Origin: Falciphora oryzae
Taxonomy: Eukaryota; Ascomycota; Sordariomycetes; Magnaporthales; Magnaporthaceae
Direction of reading: 5' to 3'
Assembly (NCBI GenBank): GCA_000733355.1
Contig: JNVV01000016.1
Location: 248,001 to 312,000, forward strand
DNA: 64,000 nucleotides
Within the stretch, counting starts at the first letter, position 1, and every line of letters begins with the position of its first letter. Below the pieces are notes generated by a model that was not told the DNA's origin, did no database searches, and worked only from the letters and a program-made list of their open reading frames with translations. Positions 8,922 through 20,144 of the stretch are shown here, in pieces. The translations under genes and the position numbers were made by a program.

Positions 8922-11417
8922 TCATGACTTCTGAGGCACAGGCCCGCCAGTGGTCGACGTCCCCGGCGGCGGACCCTTTGGCTTGCCGCGGGTTTGGAAC
9001 AAAAAGGCAGCGCCGAGGAGGACGCCAAGCCCACCGAGCCCCAGGCCAAAGTACTGGGCGCCGCGGTACCCGGCAAACAGGTCGCTGCCGTTGTTGTGCA
9101 GGTTCACCTCGACGGTGCCCGCAAAACCCAGCGCGATGGAGATGGCGTAGTTGACAACCGTCACAACCAGCGAGGCGGCGATGCCCTGGTGCTCCTTGCT
9201 GACGCTGTTGCTGAGCAGGATCACCGCGGCCGGGTTGCTCATGTCCATGCCGAAGGGCATGACGAGGATGCCGAAGAAGGTGTTGAACCAGTAGCTCTGG
9301 TCGATGGGCGCCGTCGCCAGCAGCAGCGAGCCGACGAAGAAGGCGCACATGGAGATGAACATGATCCACGGCGGGCCGATGCGCGCCATGAGGAAGCCCG
9401 TCAGCAGGCTCGCCGCCAGGCCCGTTACAGGGGCGGGCGCGAAGGCGGCGCTGGTCAGCAGCGGGTCCCAGCCGCGGAGGTTCTGCAGGAACATGATGGC
9501 GTAAAAGACCCAGACCGAGAAGCAGCCCCAGCCGGTGCCGGTGCAGGCGAGCACGAAGACGGTCTGGGCCTTCATGGCGTTGACGGGCACGAGCGGGCGC
9601 GGCACCACCGTCTCGACAAAGATGAAGGCGCCGATCAGCAGGACGCCGATGACGAGGATAAAGTAGGTGTAAGGGGTGCCCCACGACACGATGGGCGCCT
9701 GGTTGAAGGCAAAGTTGAACAGCACGAGTCCGGCCACGCCCAGCATCATGCCGCCCGCGTCGAGCTGCGACCACAGGCTCTCATTCTTGTTGCGGCGCGT
9801 GACGCCCGTGTTGGGCATGACCAGCCCGCTGATGGCGGCCAGCGCGATGCAGACGGCGGCGAGCGTCCAAAAGGCCCACGGCCAGGTGGCGTACTGGGCA
9901 AACATGGAGCCCATGACGGCGCCGATGACGAAGCCCAGCGGCGCGGCGGCACCAAAAAGGCACATGACCATGTTCTTGCGCGGGCCGGGCTTGTAGCCGC
10001 GGCCCAGCATGGCCTGGCCGTTGGGCACCAGCAGCGCCGGGCCGATGCCTTGGATGGCGCGCGAGACGCAGAAGAAGATGGTGCCCTGGCCGCCGCCCTG
10101 CTGCACCATGTCGGCGAAGCCGCACGCGAGACTCCACACGCCAAACCAGACGAAGCCGATAATGAACATCATCTTGTGCCCGAAGAGATCACCCAGCCGG
10201 CCGGCCGGCAGCACAAACGTGCCCGCCGTCAGCCCGTAGGCGGCCGAGTACCACGCCATGTCGCCAGGCGTCGTGTTTGGGAATGACTTGCCGATGATGT
10301 GTGCCGGCACCATGGCCTGGCCGATGGCTGCCAGCATCAGCAGCTGCGATACGCACACCATCCACACGAAGGCAATCTCCCGCGTCAGCGTAAAGCCGTA
10401 CGGCCGGTCGTCCGCGCCGCCCGCCGGGGCCGGCGGTGGCTTGATGGGACTGTCTGGAGGCTGCCCGACGTCGTCCATACCGGGAGCGTACTCGGTGTTG
10501 ATCAAGGCCGTCTGGAGATCATCCGTATCGGACCGGATGTACGTGTACCTGCCGATCTGGACTACGGGTGACGGGTCGTCTGCCGGGGAGCGTGGGAGAA
10601 AAGAACTGTGTTTGCCCATGAGACTCTGGCTCTCAGTCTTGAGCTTGTATGCGGCCTCGAACAGATCCATGTGCTGGACAGACGGCGTACCCGGCGGGCG
10701 GTACGAGCTGGGCGGCGGTCCACCCGGCAGCTGCGGGCCCAGCGTGGCTGCGAGGTTCGGGGCCGACCCAGTCAGGACGGGCCAGTCGGCGGTCGGCGTC
10801 ATGTTGCCCGGCACCGGGCCTCGCGGTGGTGGCAGAGCCTGGTAGCCGTCGTCATATGCCGATATCGCCGCGCCACGCAGGACCCTGGCCCCGAAAGCGT
10901 TGGTCTCGCGGTCGATGGCTAAAGGGAGCATAGCTGGCCTGCTGGGCAGGAATTCGGGGAGCGAGGCCGCTGTCGGGATAGGAGTGGTGTAGGGCGGGTT
11001 GGTGTAGTGGTAGTGCGGACTCGTGTGGATCGTGGGAGGCCGGCTCAGGTTGTGCATGCTGCTGGCGGCCGAGATGGGCATGGGGTGGGCGTAGGCATCT
11101 TGGTACAGCGTCCTCGACCCTGGCTGTGCGCCCGTCGACTTGCGCTGCGGCAACCGCTGCAGCTGCTGCTGCTGTATGTCGTCGGCGGCCACGGGCGAGT
11201 ACGGGTGGTAGGTCAACGGCCGGCGCGGCCCCTGTGCCTCTTCCTGGCCAACAAACTGTCTCCTGAAGGTCTCAGTTGCGGCAATCATGGCCTCGGCCGC
11301 CCTCTGCATGGCCTCGGAGGCGCTCCTGATGTCCATATCGCCGCCACCGTGGCCGGCTAGGCTCGAGGTGGAGGCGTTGGGCAGCGCCGGTGTGCGCTCA
11401 TCGGGTTCCCCGGCCAT
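8922..11417 (-). CDS. MFS transporter, DHA2 (14-TM, ATR1-like) family, with long N-terminal extension
   Basis: Single-exon gene of 831 aa. The C-terminal half (from about residue 348, REIAFVWMVCVSQLLMLAA) has the hydrophobic pattern of about 14 membrane segments, with the MFS loop motif AGRLGDLFGHK between TM2 and TM3 and SRAIQGIGPALLVPNG in the TM4 region. This resembles the ATR1/aminotriazole-resistance branch of drug:H+ antiporters, probably at the plasma or vacuolar membrane. The first about 340 residues are hydrophilic, Pro/Ser/Gln-rich and not part of the transporter fold; an Ala/Glu helix (SEAMQRAAEAMIAATETF) lies near residue 35. Family members usually have much shorter N-termini. The ATG at 11417 was kept because the frame is open throughout with no splice signal needed; an internal start is possible. 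The substrate cannot be inferred. Confidence 0.85.
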   Translation of the reverse strand: MAGEPDERTPALPNASTSSLAGHGGGDMDIRSASEAMQRAAEAMIAATETFRRQFVGQEEAQGPRRPLTYHPYSPVAADDIQQQQLQRLPQRKSTGAQPGSRTLYQDAYAHPMPISAASSMHNLSRPPTIHTSPHYHYTNPPYTTPIPTAASLPEFLPSRPAMLPLAIDRETNAFGARVLRGAAISAYDDGYQALPPPRGPVPGNMTPTADWPVLTGSAPNLAATLGPQLPGGPPPSSYRPPGTPSVQHMDLFEAAYKLKTESQSLMGKHSSFLPRSPADDPSPVVQIGRYTYIRSDTDDLQTALINTEYAPGMDDVGQPPDSPIKPPPAPAGGADDRPYGFTLTREIAFVWMVCVSQLLMLAAIGQAMVPAHIIGKSFPNTTPGDMAWYSAAYGLTAGTFVLPAGRLGDLFGHKMMFIIGFVWFGVWSLACGFADMVQQGGGQGTIFFCVSRAIQGIGPALLVPNGQAMLGRGYKPGPRKNMVMCLFGAAAPLGFVIGAVMGSMFAQYATWPWAFWTLAAVCIALAAISGLVMPNTGVTRRNKNESLWSQLDAGGMMLGVAGLVLFNFAFNQAPIVSWGTPYTYFILVIGVLLIGAFIFVETVVPRPLVPVNAMKAQTVFVLACTGTGWGCFSVWVFYAIMFLQNLRGWDPLLTSAAFAPAPVTGLAASLLTGFLMARIGPPWIMFISMCAFFVGSLLLATAPIDQSYWFNTFFGILVMPFGMDMSNPAAVILLSNSVSKEHQGIAASLVVTVVNYAISIALGFAGTVEVNLHNNGSDLFAGYRGAQYFGLGLGGLGVLLGAAFLFQTRGKPKGPPPGTSTTGGPVPQKS

Positions 11418-14400
11418 GATGTCTTGTCCCGGCCAGCTGCCACGCGCTCATCCAAGAGGGTGGTGATGGTAGATGAAAAAGAGCGACGATCAACAAGGTT
11501 TGGGAAGGCAGGAAGGAGAAGGAGAGCTTGCGCCCGCCCTTGCCCTCTCAAAACCTGCCCTGCTGAAGAATATACCGGCCGGTGCTCGGCGTTCAGGGCA
11601 CACGCCACCGCCTCGGGTAATTTTAAACTGATTGGGCCAATGGCGTAACAAGGTTTGCGGTGAGAGGCTGTCGTTTCAGATGGACTGGTACTGGTACGCT
11701 CGGGGGAGTCATGACATGACCATGGAAGTTTTTTCTTGGATGTGGAATATCGAGAATGGAAGAATTGGAAAACGAGGAAACACAGGCCGTCATAAAACAT
11801 GAACCAGGACAGACATGGACAGCCCGGCGGATGGCTACCTGGCGGGCTGGGGAGGCGGAGGCGGAGGAGGAGAAGGCAGACGCGGAGGAGCAGGAGCTGA
11901 TGGCCAAGACCCTAGAGGGGGCCGAGGCCCAACGTACATGTATCCTGACGGTATGTACACACGCAAGGGGCCAAACACGCCTGGCGTACATACCGCGGTG
12001 TGCAGTATAGGTAGCTAGGATGGATGAATGGCGGTATGGAAAACCGACCCCAACTTTGGGCGAGGGGAGAGCAGCAGAGGCGGCGTCCGTTTTCCCCAAT
12101 CGTCACCGTCGCAGATGACTGCCTGCATGTCTGCCCGAAGGATCATCGCGCATACCTGCCTATCTAGGTGTCTTTCACCCTCGACAGGCAGACAGAAGGC
12201 ACGTATGTCAGCGGGTAGGAGGAGTGCGCGTGCGCTGTGTCATGTCTAGCAAAAGCCAGGCGCAAGAGACAGGCAACAGGCACATGGGGCATCAGAATAT
12301 CTGAACCTCACCCATCGCGCAGTCAAAATCCGAAGAAAGGCTCCCTCCATCCATGGCCTTGCAGCAGGACTTGGACGCCAGCCACAACGCAACACATGCA
12401 CCCCTTCAGACGGGGGGCCAACACACACGCCTCTGGTGACGGCAGCGGACAAGGAGTCGGAAAAGGAGCCCGGCGGCTGTGTCGGCAGGGACCCCCTTAC
12501 CACGTCAGAACTACCGAGGCAACATGCACTTCGATGCAGATCCTGACCCGGGATTCCCACCTGGAACAAGCCGGGACGCATGTGAGTCGCTCCCGGGCCC
12601 TCCCGCCCTCGAAAGAAGGCCTCGGACACTTTTTCGGTGCTTGAAGTGCAGCGCAGCAGTAGCGCCGTTTTTGTCGAGGCACGCGGCGGCGGGTAGAGTT
12701 GCGCCAGCCAGTCGAGAGAATAAAACCCGCCGAGGAACCAAAGGAGACAGAGAAGAAGAAAAACGCCAGTGCGTCACGGAAGCGGTGTCTTTCTTGAATC
12801 GTCCCGTCGCGGGTAGGGCGATCGATGCTTGTCTGCTGTCGTCGGGCGAGGCTCAAAGGTTGAACGGGAATAAGGATCTGCCCCGCTAGGCCCAAACGCG
12901 AACGACAGAAAGACAAAGACAGTTGGCCTTTGGCCCCACCAACCGTTGCCTGATTTTAGCGTTTGGCCCCACCTGCTCTTCCTGCCGGGCGATGCTGGAG
13001 AAAGGCGCCGAGACTCCCTGTCGTTACGTCGGACATCCCCAAGAAGATCAAGGGGACGTGGTAAGCGCTACAGCCTCGAGTGGCTTCTCACGGCCTGGCG
13101 CTTATTGTCTCTTGCTTCTGTGCTTCCTGTTCGCAGGCCAGCGAGAAGAGGAACAAAAGACTCTGCACAGCCGCGCGGACTGCCGGTTAACAGGACAACA
13201 GGTAGAACTGCCCGCTGATGGATGACTGTAAGTTTGGACTGTTGGTGCAGATACCAAACATAACCAACCCGTCCGCCCCATTGGTCGCTGCACGCACGCA
13301 CACGGCCACAAACCCCCTTCAATATCTACATGTAACCTGCGGCCCACATCGGTGGGAAACACATCATCTTTTCGTCCGAGCTTTCCTTCCACTCGGTCCA
13401 AGTGCGAAAAGCAAAACCTGACAAGAATCCCATCCATGCCAAAGTCAAGACCGGATAAGCACAAACAATCACACCGGCCGCCCCGGTCCGAGCGTAGAAG
13501 GTCATTCCCTGTTCTGTCTCTGTCCCTCGCACTTCTCAACTCCTGGTCCTGGTTCCCAGCCCCTCGAGCACACCTGCGCTGGCTGGCCTGTCGATCCCCG
13601 AGGCTAGCCCTTGGCAACCAGGCCGTTGGGCGAACCCGTGAGTGGGGGGTCACGGCTGATATGCCATGCTACACACCCAATATCCGGCAGCAGCTGGCCA
13701 AGATGACTAGCCGCGGGAATTGCTACCTTGCATCTCCGAACATCCTTGGAACAAGAGCAAGCTCCTTCATCCATCCCCGTCATGTGTTGGCGTCCGAAGG
13801 AAAAGAAAAGAAAAAAAAAAATACCAAAAATAGCACCGCCATTCCACCGCGTTACAAATGCCGGCAGGCTGGCTGACCGTGCATGTGTCAAGCAAAGCAA
13901 CAAAAAGACCAAAAGACGTTGGCGGTTTTGGTCTTGTATCACCGTTCCTTGGATCCTGCGCACCTATCTCCTACTTACGCATACGCACATGCTACGTGCT
14001 GCTGCTGCTGCATGTCTGGTTGTGTCGGCAGTGCGCACGAAAGGGTACATGTCCAGCCTACGAAGCTGGCGTCACGGTAGTAGCGATGCTACGACATGGG
14101 CAACGGGTCCAACGTAACGGGCTGTCAGCTCAGTCCGGACAATAGACCTCGAGTCTCCCATGGAACATGCCTCAGCCTGGTGTTCGGGCTGGAGGCTGCT
14201 CGTCTGAAGGCGTGGAAAAAATAAAAATAAAAATAAAAAACCGAACAACGTACAAAAAAAGCAAGCCCGGCAGGTAACAAATCCATTTCTCGGCATCCCG
14301 TGTCGCCGAGTCAAGGCTGCAACGGGTCGAAACCATTGGAGGGTTTCCGAGAAGGGGCTATACCAAAGATACAAATAGCACATGCGCCATCAGCTCACAC

Positions 14401-14870
14401 ACCTGCACCAAACTTGTTTCTTCGGGCTTGCACCTCGGCACAGTAAAAACAATTCAAAAACGAGTTTTTTTTTTTTTTTTTTTTTTTTTTTCCCCTTCCC
14501 AAGCGAGCGGACTCACTTCATGTGTTGTAGGTTTCTAGCATGCCAGTTCCCTGTTGCAGCCTATCTGACGTGTCCGAAAAAGAAATACTAGAAAAACATA
14601 ACAAGGTGGCTGTTTCTGTCCAAATTTCGGTCGGATATGACCGCGAGTAAAAGAGGAAACCCGAGAGAGGAATGAGGCAGTACGGAAAAGTCGAGGGGTA
14701 GTCGGTGAGGAGGGAAATACGAGACCGAGAGGATACCTAGGTAGGGAGAAGGAGATTCAAGGAGAGAAGACGACAAAAACCTGTTCCCAAGACACAATAG
14801 CCAAGTCTTTGCCCGCTGCCACAATTCGATCCGTTCCAAGAAACCAGGCTGACAAACCAGACCTCTTGCT
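11418..14870. other. 3.4-kb gene-free stretch
   Basis: Upstream region of the transporter and 3' flank of the SLM-like gene. Open frames up to about 180 codons occur on both strands, but they overlap one another, lack domains and look like chance frames in GC-rich DNA. A 27-nt T run lies at 14465-14491, and AAAATAAAAATAAAAATAAA-type A-rich sequence at about 14217-14240. A long regulatory or non-coding transcript is possible but not shown. Confidence 0.5.
14465..14491. repeat. T27 homopolymer
   Basis: Run of 27 T in the long stretch downstream of the SLM-like gene. Confidence 0.95.
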
Positions 14871-17832
14871 TCAGTGCAACGCGGGAGTAGACCTCGGATA
14901 CTCTCCCGGAATGTGAAGATTCGAGATTGTGGGAACGCTGTCGGTGCGGACCGTGCCAGACGTGGGACGCGCGGCACCACTGCCGCCGCCAACGTTACCA
15001 CGCCCAGCTGCAGACCCGTTGGCGTGGCCAACAAAGTAGTCGCTATCCACGTCACTGCTCAATCCGCCCGACGACAGAGTCTGTGGGGGAAACGAGGCAG
15101 CGTCGTCGGTCACGATGCCCTCTGCCTGTCCATCCGCGCTGCGTGGGACCTCACGCTGTCTCCCCTCAGCGTCTGGCAAGTTTCCGTTCATAAGAAAGAT
15201 ATCGGGCTGACGCCTCGCAGCCGCAGGATCGTCACGTGCTGCAGGGCCAGCCGCAGCCGCAGCCGCAGGAGCCGGGGTTCTCAGACTCCGCTGGCTCAGC
15301 CCTCGCGACACCCCCACGTCAGCTCCGGTCGCGGGCGTGTCGCCAGCCCATCGGTCCCCTCCCGCGATGGGCTCGCTCGTGTAAGGATTCACTCCGTCCT
15401 CGCGCGCTTCCTGGCTGACCTGGGCTGCGTGTGACGAGGCTTGGATGATGGGAGTCCGCACGGTGCTACCGTAGCCCAAGGGGGAGATATCGTGCTGTTG
15501 TTGGTACTGGGACATGTCGCTTCCGGGGAGCCCTGCCGCGGCGGCGATGGCGCCGAGGCTGCTGCTGTTGTCGCCGTGCTGTTGGCCGGCCGGTCCGGCG
15601 GCGCCGTAGCTGGCGTTTCCTGTTGGGAGAAAACCCGAGTTCACACTTGCGGGCGAGAGAGGCGCCTGTAAGCCCCGTTGTGCGTTGACCGTGATGTCTG
15701 ATGGGAATCGCCCACCTGGAGAAGGACGCCTCGGCAGCACGTCCTGCGTCGGGGCTTGCCTTATGGCGGCCGAATCTGGTGCAAAAGGCTCGTCGTCGTC
15801 CTCGTCGACCACGCCGTCGCTGCTGATTGATCGCTGGGAAGCCCGACTGAAACTGCGCGAGTGTCCTCGCACGAAGTTGCTCCGCTCCTCGGGAGTTTTT
15901 TCGGTAAGGGCCTTGATATCCTCGTACCACGCCATCATTGTCTCGTGGCTTTCGGCCCGGAAAACCCACGTGTGACCCCGGTGCATCGCCCCTGTTTGCC
16001 GGCCCTTGATAATGAACTTGTTGGAAGATCCACCTTCGGTCGAGTGGGACCCTAGCTTCTGCTCTGGGAGGTATAGTGACATGACGGGTGCCTGCGCCTT
16101 GTCTGCCGATTTGAACTCGTGGAGGTGCGTAGGCGAGAGCACATACCTAAAGGGGAGTGTTAGCATTCATCATCGTCCCGGAACAAAGACAGGAGCGGTG
16201 ACGACTCGCCATCCGGCCGTATAGCTCTTCAGGTATTTGCTCTTGCGCTCCAGGAGACCGGCCCTGATCTCCTGGCACGCCAGATCGTCCCGGCCCTTGT
16301 AGTGGATAAACTGTGCCGATCGCAGCGGAAGGTCCGGGTCCACAAACTTGTCGTCCTCCTTCACGAAGGCACGCCACTCTTCCTCCTTGGGCATTGCGAT
16401 GGGCCCAGTCCGGAGCTCGTCAACAGTGCTGTAGGCGGCATCGGCCTCCCGCTTTAGAATACCAGCGTAGGCGTTGTAGGCCTTTTGGACCTCACCCACA
16501 ACAATCGACTCCAGATCACGCCCAGACCTCTCGATATTTTGGTACGCCTACCCCCAGTAATGTTAGATACAATGTGTGGCTAGATAGGGTGAATGGGGAA
16601 AGCAGCAGCGGACTCACCCTGTGGAGATAATTCTCCTCTTCGATCTGCCTCTCGACCTGACGGTCCACGGCCAGGCGTAATAGATACGGGTCCTGCTTGC
16701 CGGTGGTGGAGGCCGGATCGGCGTCGGCCTGGCCCAGAATCTCGTTCAGCTGCTTGACGGCCTTGCGCGTGGCCTCGGTCTCCTTCTCGACCGTGTTCTT
16801 GAAGTCCCCCGATAGGTTCTTGATCTCCTTGATCTTCTGGTGCAGGTCGCTCCGCAGGCCAGTCAGGGCTAGGATCACGTCCTCCTCGATGTCGCGGGCC
16901 TTGTTCGCCTCGGCGACGGCCTGCTTGTTGTGGTTCCTCAGTATGTCGAGGGCCTCGTCGAGGCCGCCGGCGGTGAGGAAGCCAGGGGGCATGGCGGTGT
17001 TGTTGAGGACGTTGGCCAGCTTGAGCAGCGACTTAGAGCGGTGCTCGTAGTGCGTCTGGATTTCTCTAAAGTAGGCAATCAGGTCCTTCAGGATCTTGCG
17101 CCAGGCCTGGAAGCGGTTCGCGAGCACCTCGGTCGGGTTGCCGGTGGTAGGCACGGGGCAGTAAAAGGGGCTCAGCATCTCGTCCTCGTCCAGGCTGGAT
17201 TGCAGGGCTAGGCTCCGGACGCTGCCGGCCTTCATGCTGCGGCGGCTGCCGCTACGCTTGAGACTCCCACCGCGCCGGAGCGAGGGCTTCTTCTTTAGGG
17301 TATTGCCCCTGGAGAGGGTGGTGGCGGCAGCGTGGTGGTCGCCGTCGGCGCGACTGGCGGCGGTCGAGCCGGCGTACGAGTTGGCGCGCTGCGTCATGGC
17401 GGCGGAACTGCTGGGCCCGGGCCCGTCGACGATGGAGCTGCCTCGCCTCGAGGCGTCCCACTCCTCGGTGAACTTAGCCGGGCGGTGCGTCGACGTCAAC
17501 GGGGCGTGGGCGAGGTCGGTTTCTTGGTGGTGGTAGGGCGAGAGGGCGTTTGAGCGTGTGTTGAGTGACGTCAGGTCGTCATCGGCGGCGGCGGCGGCGT
17601 CCTGCAGTGGATTCGCGGGCTGCTGGGCGTCGTAGTGTGAAAAGTAGCCGTTGGTTGTGGCGGCGGCAGGCTCGTTGCTGGCGGTGCTCGCGGTCCTGGA
17701 GAGGGGATCCTGGTGGACGGCAGCCGAGCTGGGGTTCTGGCCGTAGGGGTGAGCTGATATTGCAGCTCCTCCGCCTCCGCGGTTTAGGGCGACATTGTGC
17801 GGTGACGGAGTCGGCAGAGTAGCGCTGGCCAT
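14871..17832 (-). CDS. SLM1/SLM2-like BAR-PH protein (TORC2 effector)
   Basis: Phosphoinositide- and TORC2-linked plasma-membrane adaptor of the yeast Slm1/Slm2 type. There are three exons, 17832-16618, 16547-16210 and 16146-14871, giving 942 aa. The N-terminal 200 residues are low complexity with basic KKKPSLRRGGSLKRSGS. Residues about 220-500 form a BAR-like helical region (FQAWRKILKDLIAYFREIQ, NEILGQADADP, ERQIEEENYLHR). The PH domain follows (KSYTAGWYVLSPTHLHEFK, GHTWVFRAESHETMMAWYEDI). The Ser/Pro-rich tail is disordered. The second intron uses a GC donor (GCGAGT) with an AG acceptor; only this choice restores the WYVLSP join expected for the family. An in-frame ATG at 17856 is an alternative start 8 codons upstream. 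Confidence 0.9.
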
Positions 17833-18535
17833 GGCTGATAATAATGGTTGACGCAATTGTTAGGACGACCCGAGCGAGAAAGGGAGGTTGTCGCTAGGAG
17901 GCAGCCGGCAACCTCCACCCACCGGCTTAGGTTAGCCAAGGGCCAAGGTTTGGGCGGGCGATCTGCAAGGCGGGAGCGAGCCTTTTTTTTTTTTTTAGGC
18001 AGTCTGGAACCTGTCGCACAGACGGCGATGGTCGGCTTCCAGTCAATGTCTAACACGGAAGGCGCGTTGGAAGTTGGGAGTTTACCTGCAGCGATTGCTG
18101 GTAGTGTAGCCAAGGTGTACAACTGGAGAAAGCAAGAAAGGGAGTGTGGGTGGGATGGGATTCGTCACGAGGTGATGGTGTTTTGGAACGCAAAATGCTA
18201 GAGGCCGATCGTCGCACATGCGCCTACGTATAGGAGGAGGTTCAGTTCAGGTTATGTCTCCAAGAACTGGAGCGAAACGAGCATGGTGGTAGGTGGTACG
18301 ATGAGGCTGGCGATATGATGAGCCTGTGAGATTCCGAAGTGCAGTGGAGTTTGAGGTTAGGGTCAACGTTTGGGCGCCATTTCTTTGTAAATAGCAGCTG
18401 CAGGTCGGTACCGAAGCGACTTGTCTGGCCGTGACGTTATGTCTGGAGATGAGATGGCCGAATCCGGATCCTATCGGGTGGGGAGCTGTCGCTCTTGGCC
18501 CACCCATCAAGAAGCGCCCTGGGCACGTTCACATC

Positions 18536-18566
<31 letters not shown>

Positions 18567-20144
18567 ACACAGAAGGAAAGTGACTTCGGTGGAAGTTTTT
18601 ATTCTCCTCCCAATCCCTCAGTTTATTAGCAAAGAAAAAAAGGGAATTAATGCAAGTGATCGCACCGGCTCCTAATTTATTTCTATGTATTTTTTCGAAG
18701 TATTTACCCGCGCGGAACTGCACTTTTTTTTTTTGGAAGGTTGCTTATTCGTGTCCATGTCTAGTAGGAGTGCCACCTTCTGGTGTCCCGTTTTTTTTAT
18801 GTGAACGTGCTAGGTCCCCGCCCCCTTTACTACAGAACGGCACGGTACAGCACTCGTGCTCCAACCAGGAAGGACCACGGGCGCATGCATGGCCTGTGAC
18901 AGTCGCTAGGGCGATCTTCGGGTCAGAACAAAAGGGACAGATCGAAAAACCCGAAAATGCTATAGATTTTTTTTTTTTTATGCATGTCCCACACACGCCG
19001 TAGATCCTCAGAAACCGACACACTGGGTATTTGGAAGCCTCAATCGCACTCGATTTGGTCGAGCCTGGCTCTCCAAAAATGGATTGATGCTGGTGATCAC
19101 AACACGTAGAGCACAGCACAACACAACGTAGGACAGCTTCGTGCTGTGCGACTCGGTCATTTTCCCCCCGGGCATGAATCCGCTTTCCAGGTCTTTCTTG
19201 CGTTCAGTTTACGTCGCCGCTGTTTGCGACAGAGCACTAAATAAACTTGACAAGTCTTTGCTTGCCGGCTCCTTTGTCACTACCTGGAGAATTGGAGAGC
19301 CGATGACGTAGACAGTGGTAGTCGGCACGGGAAAGGCGCGAAATTGGCCTCGGTTTTCACCCCACACGTCGATCACACAGGCAAGGCCAGCGACAGCCAA
19401 TTGGCTGCGCGGTCGGTCTTTCTCTGGCTCGTTAGCCTGCAGGAACTTGTGCCACCCGACCCTGGCTTGCCGGCCAAAGAACCGGACCAGTTTGTGCCAC
19501 CGCCATTACGTGTACGCGACAGAGCCTAGACGCAACGTTCCCGTGAGTGTGAGGGGCGATTCCCTTCGTTCGTGGGTTTAGGCAGTCTACTAAGTAAGAG
19601 AGGCAAGTGGAATAAACTTCAAGTCAGAACTGTTCAATTCAATGCCGAGGTTTCCAGGGGTATTTATTCTTCTCTGGGATGTTTCCAAAGTGTGCTCCAA
19701 CACCTCTAGTCGTGCCGAGTCATTCGCCTGGGATCTTGTCCCTTGCGATATGTGAGCTGTCATATAGTGCAGGGCAGGGGAATTATAAAAAGGGGAACGG
19801 GGAAAAAAAAAAAAAAAAAATGAACGCCTCGTGCCATGTATCTATGCCACGCCGCAATGTTACATGATATCAAAAGATATCAGACGCCCTGGGCCGTCGT
19901 CAGGCTGTCTCATATCGACAACGAGGAAGGGGGAAAGAAGCCACGAGAAGAAGTTACGCGCCCGTAGCGACCATCGCAAAACGCGCGAAAGCTCATCCGT
20001 CATTTATAGTCAGTGCCGCCGACGGGACAGAAGCCCACACAGCGGACCCTCGTCCGCGTCGTCATTCGGGTCCGAGTCGTTGGTCGACGTGTATCCTTGC
20101 CGCCATCGTCGGACCCTGCCACCCGACGATATGTGTATTTCCTT
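17833..20144. other. 2.3-kb intergenic stretch, SLM-like promoter side / LDB17-like 3' flank
   Basis: Upstream of the SLM-like gene and downstream of the LDB17-like gene. It has a T run near 17982-17996, a 28-nt A run at 18536-18563, T runs near 18723 and 18968, and an A run at about 19803-19820. No gene is supported; small open frames have no family features. Confidence 0.55.
18536..18563. repeat. A28 homopolymer
   Basis: Run of 28 A, the longest in the window, in the region upstream of the SLM-like gene. Confidence 0.95.

Noticed and set aside
8994..10286. 430-codon plus-strand frame opposite the transporter
   Set aside because: Antisense shadow in GC-rich codons; no domain, while the minus strand has a complete MFS domain.
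12479..13653. Several frames of 130-185 codons in the 3.4-kb gap
   Set aside because: They overlap on both strands, carry no domain and have no sensible splice continuation.
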